Source: Anthoceros angustus
Taxonomy: Eukaryota; Streptophyta; Anthocerotopsida; Anthocerotales; Anthocerotaceae
Direction of reading: 5' to 3'
NCBI GenBank assembly: GCA_010909165.1
Contig: VJWM01000172.1
Coordinates: 1 to 64,000 of the forward strand
DNA length: 64,000 nucleotides
Under the pieces are notes generated by a model. That model was not told the DNA's origin and ran no database searches. It saw nothing but the letters and a program-made list of their open reading frames with translations. This document shows, piece after piece, positions 11,230-22,620 of this stretch (the stretch's first letter is position 1; each line of letters begins with the position of its first letter). The translations under genes and the position numbers were made by a program.

Positions 11230-12138
11230 AACGTATCACAAAGTGGGTTCCGAGTCCAGGGCACTGGTAAAAGTAGAAGGCGGATCAAGTTCACGAAGGT
11301 GAGCAAAGACGTCAACCAGGTCCAGATTAATCTGCGCCAGGGAATTCCAAAGGGAAGACAGCCGGCCAAATTGATGAGCAAGAGAAATGGTGGACGTGTC
11401 TTGCTCGTTCGGCGGATCTTCGATCTCCTGTTTGATGGTGATGGTCTCGGAAGCAGGAAGCCGCATGGCCAAGCCGCGAGTCAAAGTAGGCAGTGAGTGA
11501 AGAGATCCTGCAGGGGATGGAGTAAAAGAGGGTGGAAAAGTAAAGGTAGGTGTAGGGGTAGGGGATAGATCCTCCCCTAGGGGGAAGAGGGGTAGAGGGG
11601 TCCCAACCGCGCCACGGCCGGTGGACGGGCCGCCGCGCCGTTAAGGGCGGCGCGCCCGGTGACCGGAGGGCTATGGCCGCCAGGGTCACCGATTCGCCCC
11701 GCAACGCCGTGCGCCGAATCGCACCCGGCGCCGAAACTATGGCCGCGCGGCGGGCACTATGCCCGCCAAGCGGCCGCGGGGCGCCTGCGGTCTAGCCACG
11801 CTTACCCGGCGCCTACGCCGGGCGCCTTGCGCCAAGCGTCCGGCCGGGGTCGCGCGATCTTGCCGAGTGTGCTGGCTGACGGGGCTGGCGGTTGCTCCTC
11901 CCTGGATTACCGGGTATGGCACGCAACTCGGTGGAGTGCAAAAATTCAGAAATCTCAGCAAAAGTCCCCGGATTTCTTGCAGAATTCACCAAGGTTTCTT
12001 CAAATTCCGGATCGCAGGCCTCAGACTCCATGTCCTGGCGCCGAACCGCCGCAGATCGCCTTCACCCACTGAGAGGGACATCCAGGGCTTGGGCACCGAC
12101 AATTGTTGTCGAGGGGAATTCCTTGAGGATGTGAGGCC
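11230..12138 (-). other. Element 1 leader upstream of gag
   Basis: GC-rich sequence between gag and the nested element 2. It is the gag-proximal part of the element 1 leader; the LTR-proximal part continues at 26,721-27,318. It ends in AGGCC, the target duplication of element 2. Short frames only. Confidence 0.6.
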
Positions 12139-12397
12139 TGAAGATTTTATGGACTAATGTAGATCAATTAAACATTATAGAATAATTACATTGTTGGATC
12201 AAGAAAGAAGTAAGTTGCTTATGCATGAAAAGACAACTAAAACTAAATTTAATGAAACGTTGTATCTATTCACTTAGAGACGTAACCCTAATGAAACGAC
12301 ACCATATCTAGTAAACCCTAGCTTATCATATCTTGGTAATATATGGATAACTTAAACCCCTAAACCCTAACTATGATATCAACATTGTATATCATTA
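12139..12397 (-). repeat. 3' LTR of element 2
   Basis: 259 bp, essentially identical to 26,462-26,720. In element orientation the termini are TA...CA. The adjacent polypurine tract is at about 12,398-12,410. Confidence 0.9.
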
Positions 12398-12504
12398 CTC
12401 CCACTTGTTGTAAATAGTTAGGTACCCCTTCAAATTGTGAAGCTAGATCTGGAGTTGAGCTCCGGTTTTCCAATCTTCGGTTTTGCCATATTGTGTGAAC
12501 ATTT

Positions 12505-12528
12505 ATAATATTCATACCGGCGGAATAA
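12505..12528 (+). repeat. Inverted repeat, left arm (partner at 20,221-20,244)
   Basis: A perfect 24-bp inverted match to 20,221-20,244; the core is CATACCGGCGGAATAA. AATATT lies just outside both cores. This may be the terminal inverted repeat of a 7.7-kb DNA transposon sitting in element 2. Confidence 0.6.
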
Positions 12529-12990
12529 ACAGAAGCGGCTTTTGCAATGAATAAACTGGAAACCCAAGGGGAACATAGCAACGCCTGATCCCGCCATTTT
12601 CCAAAAAATGCTTCAAAATTATTGCTTTGTGTGGGAAGCCGGGATAATGTCATGACATAGGCTGGAAAAGGATATACAACCTCGATGGGCACACATTTGC
12701 CTTGAAATAATGCCCATACATGACTTTTTTGGTGGCTAAGAGGGCACGAGAGGCCTCTTGCTATTCATTCAAGACGAAAGGGTATATGATTTTGGAAAAA
12801 CCGCTTTTAATGAGGGAGTAATAACTATTGGAGATGACAATGAAAATTCAACATGCAATGCAAGTCCTGTTTCCATCTTCCAGAAATCAAGACATGCAAT
12901 TGCCGTTTCCATGCCTATGGTGTGTGTTTTGTACCTGTCGAGTCTCACCTGCTTCATGGATGGGTGCTATCAAAGAAAAAACAATCTGGC
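12529..12990. other. No gene recognised
   Basis: Start of the extra sequence in element 2. A minus-strand frame (12,692-12,360) and short plus-strand frames exist but show no known motif. Confidence 0.35.
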
Positions 12991-12999
12991 AAGGGGAAC

Positions 13000-13745
13000 A
13001 AAAGTCTCCAGAAGAGTGAGGAGATTGACTTACCTTAGAGAGAACTTTTGGACGCATGGACTCGAGAAATTCCGCCCCTTCTGACAAACATCGAAACATA
13101 TGGATATTGAATGCGGTGAGAGCACGGAGGCGCATGGGCGCCCATCAGATACATCTTCTGCAGACGGTAGAAACAAGTGACTTACCTTGACAACTCGTGG
13201 ACGCATGGACTCGAGAAATTCCGCCTTCCGACAAACGTTGTAACATATGCGGAGTGTGTAAGCGGAGGGGCGCTGCGCGCGCCCACTACACCGCCTAGAA
13301 ACAAGTGACTTACCTTGAAAGAACTAGGGACACATGGACCCGAAATGCCGTCCCATCGACAAACGCGTTGAAACATATGAGGAGCGAATGGCGGGCTAGG
13401 GTATTGTCGGTGGAGGCCGCATGCTGCCTCCACTATCTATATTTTCTACAAAGGTAGAAACAAGTGACTTACCTTGCATAACTCGTGGACGCATGGCCCC
13501 GAAATGCCATCCCTTCAAAACGTTTAAACACATGAGGAGTGAATCAGGCGGTGTGCGAGGCGCGCCGGGCGCCCCACGCTTACCGCTACAACGGTAGAAA
13601 CAAGTGACTAACCTTGGACAGAACTAGGGAACACATGGACCCGAAATGCCATCCCATGTGACAAATGTTCAAACATATTAGGAGTGAACTGCAAGCTAGG
13701 GTATTGTCAATGATGGCGCGGGATGCCGGCGCCCACGGAATTTTT
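13000..13745 (-). repeat. Tandem array of about 130-160-bp units carrying a splice donor
   Basis: Four clear units and a weaker fifth. On the minus strand each carries CAAGGTAAGTCACTTG, a near-perfect plant 5' splice site; plus-strand GTGACTTACC or its variants occur at about 13,177, 13,305, 13,464 and 13,604, with a weaker one near 13,022. Before each donor is a similar exon-like segment with the pattern HMF-x-WDGISGPC. Units are diverged and GC-rich spacers differ. It looks like a tandemly duplicated small exon with its intron start. Confidence 0.6.
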
Positions 13746-16620
13746 GGAAGACAACACCACGTAAAAGCATGGACCCAGAACGCCTTCATTACATAGCGGC
13801 GTAAAAGCGTCGACCGTGTTGAACCTATCTAGTAATCCGTCCGAGTATGAAACTCGGAAGCCAACATACGCTAACTCTATCGTGAAAACAAAACCCTAAA
13901 ATCTCTAGTCTTGGGACACCGAATTCCTTCACAACCAAAGGACATCCATCATCCACTTCATGGTCATCCCTCCTCTCAGTGCAGATAAGGTCGTGATTCA
14001 TTCTATCTCGAATAGCCTTCTTGTCGGAGCGTAAAGGTGCTTTCTTGCATTGAGGTTGAACCCATAATAGAGAATAATAGTCTTATTCACAAATAGTTTC
14101 GAATGTTTTGGGTAAATTTCTCTTCCCACTCTCTTCCCATTCGCGATCGTCGATTGTCGGTCCTCTAACAAAGAACTCCTCAACATATTTCCCTTCAAAA
14201 GCATCGGTTGCTCTCCTGTATCTGGACCATAAGAAATGGGTTCGCACAATCAAGTCTCGCTTTCCACCTTCCCAATCCGAAGCCACATGTGTATCTCACG
14301 AGCATGGAGTTGCAATGAACATGCCCTTCCTTATCTCTTTGACATCTCCATTCATCCTTTCTATTTCTTGATGTTGTCGACTTGACTCGGTGAGCTCCCA
14401 AATACATATCCTGCTGAGGACCGATGTTTTGTCGCTTTGTCTCTCTCATTGCTTAGTCGCACTGTGATGCCAAAGCTCCTTCAGAAACCTCTCGCAAAAA
14501 TGGAGACGACACAGTATTATATCGTATAAGATTGTTGCACAACCAACACCGTAACATGAACATGGGTGCACCCCTGAGGGGCTGCAGCTGCCCTCCCGCA
14601 TGGCGGAAAAGCTTTGGGGCACTGCCTCCCCCGAGAGCTGAGGGGGCTACCGCGCCACGCATGTACCGACAGGGTGGCCCAAAGACAATGGAAGCACTCT
14701 TCCGCCACCCGCAACCTATGTGAGTCTTGCACATTGGTATCTACATTGCCACACCTCTGCGGGCAGAAGCACGCGGTGGCCCACATATGCATATACACTC
14801 AGACAGATGTAAACAGGCCATGCATCCTTCCGCAAAAATGGTTCTTAGAAACTATGCACATCCCGCAGGATATGAAGAACAAACCTTGGTCCGCTTCCGA
14901 AGTGTTCCGGATGGTGCGCTCACCCTTCACATAAAGAGCAAGTGGAAAACCTATTAGACTTTGGAATCCTAACCTTCGGAAGTTGGTCCTCCGAGGGTCG
15001 AGAAAATAGGGATCGACCAACCGCATACTAGACCGTGTCATATCCCGATCTGGGCCCGGATCTCCAACTTTGAGAACGTGTCCGCGGTGTGGAACACATC
15101 AACGTTTGGCAGCCTTTCCGCCATCACTTGAAAACTGTATCCATCCGTAACGCTCCCGATGTGTAGATGGTTGTCGCGATTCACTCTTGACCCATCCCCA
15201 CGGTGCATTGCATAACACCGCTCTTCAACTCCTCGTACCTCTCGAGCCGATGCGGTATACTCTTGAAAAGCTTGCAAACAACACCGAATGCGCTCGCCCC
15301 ATTATATGCGTGATGACCTTGTCCTTTCCGTGGCCCGTAAGTCCACGACCGTGAGGATCAAGAAATGTCTCTTGTTTCTCCATTCGCAAAACGATAACGT
15401 TGCTCATGGAAATTGGCCTTAGACATTGACCGGACGCATTGCTTGTTGCGGCATGGCTTCCTAAGTCCGTGACAACGTCGGAGTCGCTCTTCGACAAAGG
15501 ACTCCACTTGCCCGCCTTCTACGAACCACGGATTGCATGTCCCGTGGCGCCACAAATGTTTCGCCGTGGTTTGGGGTGGAATGACCGTGCGCAGGCCGCC
15601 TTCCTGTCACTAAAGGTGCATCGACGAGGGGTTTCGACAACACCCTCCTTTCCTCAATTGGAAACAAACCCGGCGACGACGGTGCGTGGGAACTATTCGG
15701 TTCTTCATGCGCGCGGCCACTAGGACTCGCTCACGGTGAATACAAATTGATGTTCCTTGGTGTTCGAGGAACACCCCGAGGAATCCTTGGTGAGGTCGGA
15801 CCCGCCTCCAACCTTCATGCAAGCGCGGCATTTGGTGACATCGGGGGAACTGGCCTCTTCCGTGTTGGCATGCGTGAGGAGAACTACACGGAATTAACAC
15901 GACCATCTACTACCCACAAGCCATTTGAGATCTGTGGTGTGTTGTGCATCGGACAGAGGATCGGACGATTCAATCTTGCATTGCGTTTCCTTTTTCTTGC
16001 GCTGGCCCTCGGTTGAACTGCGATGACATCAAGTCCTCCCCTTCCTGCAACATGAAAACGCGAAGTTTAGCTGGGAGGAGAACATGAAGGGAACATTATT
16101 GCATGGGGTGCATTGGACACAACAAATATCGCTCACTTCACTGTCCATGCGGCTGTGAGTCTCCTGTAACATTCCTGCAGCAGGCGATGCCACTTCACCC
16201 ACGACACAAACGAAAGTGTGTTCTCCTGCAGGAAAAGGGAAATATAACGCCCAAGCCACCAACTTCAACGCGCCCAACGCACCGAGAAAGGCGCCGGTCC
16301 TACCAATGCACAAGTTGTAGACCTATAACGGCAAACAATCGCACGCCATCGTAATGGCGCCGCCCACCCAAAACGACACCACCATTAAGAGGTGTAGTTA
16401 GGACATTGTCCTAAAATGGAATTTATGCATTATGTACGTCGCGAATCCATGGAGGTTACGAGAACCGGGCAATGAAGGGAACCCTAACTTTTGTCGGGCG
16501 ATAAGGTCTTTAAAACCATTTCCCCCACCGTCTCTGGCACGAAGCGGCTTTACGTCCCCTTCAACTTTGTGATCGTGCGGACTCGCGAGCGAGAAGAGGG
16601 AGTGATTCAACGCTTGCCGG
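13746..16620. other. Unassigned part of the element 2 extra sequence
   Basis: Mosaic of short frames. On the minus strand 15,500-15,030 gives partly overlapping frames with KQETFLDPHGRGLTGHGKD and DNHLHIGSVTDGYSFQVMA, which look like remains of one protein, but I cannot name a family. The remainder shows nothing. Confidence 0.3.
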
Positions 16621-16808
16621 TGGATGCGTGGGGCCTTTGAGGATCATCCCCACGCAAGCAAGGAGGTGTTCTTCTCCCCAATGTTGCTTTCCACCTCGCA
16701 AAGTGAGAACTCTAATACGTGAGAATTCACCGGTTGATGCGCGTCCGCGTTCCTTGTGGCGAAATCATGGCATCGGGAGGGCACTGAGCAAGAAGGACCT
16801 AGCGGCCT

Positions 16809-17360
16809 ATGCTTGAACCACCTTCGAGATTGTGCGAAACCAAGAAGAAGGCGACTCGGTTGAGGCAGACGGAGGAAGTCGCGGATATGGCAGCACCCCA
16901 ATCGCCGCTGACAAGGATCGGTGGCAAAGGCCGCAGAACTGCATCGCGGAGGCGAAAGGATGTGGGTGGGGCGGCGAAGAAATCGAGCTCCGGGAATTCA
17001 GCAAAAGCCAGCACAACACAGGGAGGCGGAGCAGGCCCTGAAAGACAAGGAGGCTTGAAGGGGAAGAAGAAAACGCAACCCGATCCTGTGCCTTTGCCAT
17101 ACAACTTGGAAGAAACTATGCTCATCAGCCGACTAACTCAATCGATGCGAAATTGTCTAGGAAGGAGTGGTTTTGCAACAGTTTTGAGGCGCCGGATGAT
17201 GCGATATGGACACCGTCAAGCCGTGGGTTCTGGTTTGGACCAGCTAAGCCAAATCACCGAGCAAGAGTTGGCTGGGTTGTATGGGCAAGCTGGATTTGTC
17301 GAACGGAACCGAATTCGAGGTCCTCCTTACAACAAAGCCACACCAATCGGATGAAATTCG
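16809..17360 (+). pseudogene. Basic, lysine/glycine-rich reading frame, function unknown
   Basis: An open frame of about 180 codons in the extra sequence of element 2. The first 100 residues are rich in Lys, Arg, Gly and Ser (for example RTASRRRKDVGGAAKKSSSG), and the rest has a weakly hydrophobic pattern with ELAGLYGQAGF. Frames change repeatedly over the next 1.2 kb, including an acidic Pro-rich stretch near 17,640-17,900. It lies upstream of and on the same strand as the methyltransferase-like frames, so it may be the N-terminal part of the same decayed gene. No family is recognised. Confidence 0.3.
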
Positions 17361-18744
17361 CCCAAAGGCGAGGAGTTCAAGGTTATCACCGTGGGCCTTG
17401 GGATGTTCAAGCTTAAGAAGTGCTCCCGGATGCCGACAACCGCCTTCCGAGAGGCTAAACAGAATCAACACGTATGGACGGGCTAACATTGTTTTGTGCT
17501 TGAATCAGGCTTATTTCGCTTGTAGCCGCATGTAGCCGTGAGGAGTTGGCTTATGGGTTTTGTGTGTCAGCAGTGGGAGGGCTTTCTATAAGCAACCGTG
17601 CTTTTGTCATGATCGTGGACCACCGGAGAGAAATGAGCATGCGAACTGTGGCAGCCCTCCCAACATCACGACAGAGGACCTCTCAGCATTTGAGGAAGAG
17701 GAGCTGGGCCCAAGATGAGCATGATGGACCATTGCCCGACATCCTTGGACAATCCGGCGAAGATGATGGAAGAAGCGGGGATGACTTGGAAACCGAGGTT
17801 AGAGATGCGAATTAATAATGGATTATGACATGCCTCCCGACTCTATGCTTGTGCCCACCCCTTATAACCCGCCAGAAGAAGCGCCGGTGATGGCGGGACT
17901 CCATTCCAGGTGTGGAGTCCTCCCAACCCCCATGCATGTTTATGGATGTGGCGGGAGCAAGGGAAGAGGAGGGCGATGATGCCTACACGCTGTGGTGGAG
18001 TCCTCCCAACCCCCATGCATGCATGTTTATGGATGTGGTGAGCAAGGGAAGGGTATGGGAGAACGTGGACAAAATTTTTGCAAAGTGGGAGGCTTGTGAC
18101 TTGGAATGAAGAAACATGTACAGGATTGAGCAAAAGAGCAAAGGCAAACGGAAAAGCGGAAGAAACGAAGTTGAGGGTATATTGGTGAAGCCCAAGGAGA
18201 TGCAGACAAAGCCATGGCGTTGCTTTCAAGGTATTCCCGCAGGGAGAGCGGGCAGCAATGTTATTAGTGCCACGAGAAAGTTCTCACCGGCCTTATGGAT
18301 TTGAAGGGAATGTCGATGAAATTATATTGCAAGAAATTGCATATCATCCAAGTGGCCATGGCGAAGCACTTAGGATGTTCATCTTTGAGATGGTGAGGCA
18401 AGAGTACCCACAACATTCCACCGACGAAGTAGTCAGTTCCGATCGCTGAGGGAAAGGTATGTTATCATACTCTCTGTTTCTTAGATCTTTATATGGTATA
18501 GGAGGCGGGAGGAGGAGGAGGGCGCCGATGCCGCGCCTCCTCCTCCTCCCGCCTCGGCTGGGCGCATGCCGCCCCGCATGACGGGCGCGCGGCGCGGTTT
18601 GATGCGCCGCATGCCTCACCCCCAATAGTAGGGGTTGAGGGAGGACGCCGCATGCCGCGCCTTACCCGGTCTAGATGCCCGAGGCCCGTGGAGGGCGCCG
18701 ATGCCGCGCCTCCCAAGATGCCTAATATTGACAAGCATCCTGCT

Positions 18745-19690
18745 TTTGTGCAGCAACAAAGACATTGAAGTCCTTACCAAGTGCCCGAAAACTTTCAGCT
18801 CATTTATGAGGTCAACACTTGGAAGGGCTTGAGGATGAGCAACTACCGCAGATAGAGACATTGAAGAGGGATTGTTGCACCACGCCCACCGGAGAAAAGT
18901 AAAGACGATTCATGCTCGAGATGTGCTGGATATGCGAGGTTTTGTGAGGAAGAGGAGTTACTCTTTGCTTGTGATGGATGTCCCACGTGGATTCGAGAAG
19001 GGCCCAAAGGATGGAAGGTTTGATATTTGGCAAGTTGGTAATGTTTTGCATTCCTTCCATGACTTGACTGAATGCGAGCAGTTCAGGATGATCATAATGC
19101 ATGGTGTGGAAGATTCACATATTGTGCGGGAGCCTATGCGGAAGTGGTGCCAGAGGGGTGGTCTTGTTTCATTTGTGTGGGACAAGACAAATGTCAACAA
19201 CGACAAGGGTGGGTTTGATACGGTGGAGTATGTCACCGCTGAAAGAAAAGCTCGAGTTGCGGGTCATTATGTTACCTAATGTTTTGCGGCACTTTCAATA
19301 ATGGTCGGTCGGTGATTGCCCACCATACGCTTGTGAAAAAGCGGTTTATCATTCACTTGACAAACTTGTTGTCCGTCCCTACCACGCCTTTAGGTTTGAT
19401 GATGAAGCTTATCAAGACATTCTCCAAGGAAGGGACCGGATATTGGATGCATGTGCGTAGTGGGTCATCTTTAATGGCTGCCTTGTTGTCCGCCGAAATT
19501 GTATTTCTATCGAGGCAAGAGGTGTGCGTAATTCATTCCACGCTGTACATGGATATGAAGTCACGGATGCGGAGGAGGAGCGACATGAGCCGCATCGCCG
19601 TGGTCCATCTCACCTGGGCCAAGGAGGTTTGCGTCGGCGAGAAGGATATTGGGAAGGCTCAAATTGTGCCTCTAGGGTCGAGCGAATGAA
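18745..19690 (+). pseudogene. DNA amino-methyltransferase-like gene, frameshifted
   Basis: Plus-strand frames give blocks in the order expected of a beta-class SAM-dependent DNA adenine/cytosine-N4 methyltransferase. SLLVMDVPRGFEKG (about 18,966-19,007) sits where the catalytic DPP[W/Y] motif IV belongs, but is degenerate. LVSFVWDKTNVNNDKGG and VEYVTAERKA follow (to about 19,250). After a frame break, ILDAC and SGSSLMAALL (about 19,446-19,488, split by a shift) resemble the SAM-binding DxFxGSG motif I. At least two frame changes are visible, so this is a relic. It would methylate DNA if intact. The assignment is by motif order only. Confidence 0.4.
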
Positions 19691-21180
19691 AGAAAGGACC
19701 TGAGACCGATGAGGGCACAGACACTAGAGGTCAGATGGCACACCGGGTTGACGGAAGGAAGACGACGGCGGCGATGGTCATGGACTCTTCGGAGAGATGA
19801 AGAACGCCCGAGAAACGCCACCGTAGTTCCCGATAGTGAAGCCGGTTTGTGTGCGCTTGAATCTTCGCACCGTGAACTTCCTTAGGTGGCTAGGACGTTT
19901 CTGCTTCGTGAATCAGATGTCGATGGGCCGTTGTCTTTGGAGTGGATGACACGGATCTTCTAGTAGCAAGTTGTTCGTTCCGCCATGAGGCCGCTTTTGA
20001 ATACATCCGAGCGGACGACTTACTTATAATCGAGCATTGCCGCTTGTCCGCAAGCATCTCGCACCCTAGCACCTTCATTGCGCACTTTGAACACGAAATT
20101 CAATGTCAATCACATTGATTGCTTGCACGGCGCATGTGCTTTCAAGAGACGTGTTTGGAGCGAATTAGTAATCGTATGAAAAGTACCAAGCGGCGGCAAT
20201 TTTTCCATAACCGGCGTACATTATTCCGCCGGTATGAATATTATCGTGTTGGTGGTAGAGCTTTACGCCCCATCTTCATGTCTTTTACGGACACTATGGA
20301 GTGCTGTTGTACCAGTGTGAAGCCAGCTGAGTACAGGTTGGCTCCCTTTATAATTCTCCTTCGCTCTTTGCCTCATATGCATCGATCGCCTTGAGAGAAG
20401 GTTACCCCGAGCCATATCGAGATGGCGCCACCGCCTTCGTAGTCCGAGGGTACTTTGCCCAAGAAACCGCAGAGCCTGTAAATGCTCTAGGCTTTGCTAG
20501 AGCAACGTCATGACCAAGAGGAGACTTCAACTTCAGCCGTTAAAGGGGCGTGAAGAGAGAACGTGGGCGCCCCAAAGGAACCACCAAGGAGTTTCTGCAG
20601 CGACGACGCAGAGGCTGCAGCTAAACAAGAGAACATGGGCGGCCCTTCTTCAGCGCGTGTCACTCCTTCTGGGCCAAGAGCGGCGACAAGAGTAAAAGCA
20701 AATCCTGCACATGTTCACCCTGATTTTGGCTTTTCTAAGAACGAAGCTAACCCTTGTGAGGACCTAAGCTTTCCCAAGCCTACAGACCTGTTCAAGGAAA
20801 CCCAAATTGTCTCCTACGGCACCATGAAGCACCCTCGCACCCCTATGTGGTATAGGGTTCATGTGGGCGACTAAACCGTGATGCGCCAGATCAAAGTTGA
20901 AGATTCTGGCGTATCCTCACCATGTTGTTAGCACGTATAGTAAGTCCCAAATTCCATTCCGTTCCTTGAGAGAAGGTTTTGATCCTTCCAAGAGGAGGAA
21001 GATGAGAGTCAAAGCCTGCACGGTGAGTCGAGTCTGTGGGGACTCATACTCTCGTGTCTCGTGATGAGACTCTTTTAATGACTACAGATGATGAACACTC
21101 TTCCTTCGGGCTGTAGTTAGAGTTCTCGCAGATGGATTTTACTTTGTCGCATCGCCAAGGAACTCCGAGGAGTCTCCAAG
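19691..21180. other. End of extra sequence and 3' tail of element 2 internal region
   Basis: No convincing gene. The right arm of the 24-bp inverted repeat is at 20,221-20,244. Sequence beyond it should belong to the region downstream of the element 2 RNase H. Confidence 0.35.
20221..20244 (-). repeat. Inverted repeat, right arm
   Basis: Exact reverse complement of 12,505-12,528 over 24 bp; see the left arm. Confidence 0.6.
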
Positions 21181-22620
21181 GCCAAGACTTTTAACATGTT
21201 TCTCGTGAAGCTCTTTTCCTAGAGCCTTAGTCAATATGTCTGCTGGATTGTCTTGCGTTGCCACATACTCGAGGTTGATTTTACCCTTGATTAGGTCTCG
21301 ATAAAATGATACTCAACCTCGATATGCTTTGTCCTTGCATGAAATACGGGTTCGAGCAAGTGACATGGAGCCCGGTCAGGTCCTTATGAGCGTACATGTA
21401 GGTAATGGTATACCCATTTCGCTAAGGAGTAGTTTGCACCAAATGATCTCTTTGCAAGCTGTAAGGACTCTATATTCAGCGCCGAGAGAGCAATCAGAGC
21501 TGTTTCTTGCTCATCCAAAGAATCGGTCCACCGCTATGCTCACAACGTAACGAAAGATCTCTGTTGTCCACGTTTCCAGCATAGTCAGAATCGGTGAAGA
21601 CCTCGAGTTCAAGTTGCTGTCCAGGTGTGTGGCAATATTTTATCCCTCGATGTGGTGTCCCCTTCAAGTATCTAAAGACTCTTTTAATGCTTGTCCAGTG
21701 CTCTTGGCCTGGGTTCTCCAGGAACTGTGAGAGAGCGCTAGTTGCAAAGGCAACTTCCATGCGAGTAGTGTTTGCTGCATATATGAGCTTGCCAACAGCC
21801 TGTCTATAAGGTACGGCTAACATCCTTTCCTTCTCTACAGCTGTTTGTGGGGACATTTATGAACTTAGCTTGATTCCACTTGGTAGGGGTGTGGCAGCTG
21901 GCTTTGCATCCTTCAAACCTAGCTGTTCTGCACTTTCGAGTATGTATCTTGGTTGTGAGAGTGTGATAACCCTGCGTTTCCTGTTCAAACATGTATACCA
22001 AGACAACTCAAGATCACCAAGGTGGACATCTTAAACTTAGTTGCAAGGTGTCAAGAATCTTTTGATAAAACCGCATCGTTACTTGACAAGATCGTCATCT
22101 ACATAGATCGCTAGGTAATGTAGACGATGTCACCTTTCTTGTAGATGTACAGCTACCATCCGCTCGGCTTTTGGTGAAACCTAATACTAAAAGCTCAAGA
22201 TCAAGTTCTGCGTTCCAAGCCATTGCATCGCTTCAACCCGCATAAAGTCTTGATAAGTTTACATACATAATCCTCCTTTCCTTTGACTACATAACCGGAG
22301 GTCAGCATGTATATTTCGTCAAGCTTGCCATTCAAGAATCTGTTTGACATCAAACATTTGCGCTCATAGTCCTTGTAGGTCGATATTGCACATAATGCTC
22401 AGATGGTTGGCGCTTCACAACCGGAGCGAATGTCTCCAAATAGTCCACGCTGAACTTGTGAAAATCCACGAGCCACTAGTCTTGCCTTGTACCTATCAAG
22501 GTACCATCAGCCTTGACTTTCAATTTGAAGACCCACTTACAAGACACCATTTTTCCGCCAGAGGTAATTTTGACAACTCCCATGTGCCGCTCTCAATCAA
22601 TGAGTCATATTCTGATTTTA
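21181..22620 (-). pseudogene. Element 2 reverse transcriptase and RNase H, decayed
   Basis: Minus-strand copia blocks in several frames: VPYRQAVGKLIYAANTTRME, ALSQFLENPGQEHW, VFRYLKGTPHRGIKY and VFTDSDYAGNVDNR (21,856-21,494). An RNase H tail near 21,320-21,190 resembles KHIEVEYHF. The reverse transcriptase core at 22.0-22.5 kb is broken into short frames. Many stops and shifts are present although the LTRs are almost identical. Confidence 0.8.

Noticed and set aside
13000-13745. CRISPR-like array
   Set aside because: Units are 130-160 bp, diverged, and contain splice-site-like sequence in a plant nuclear context; no short direct repeats with unique spacers and no cas genes.
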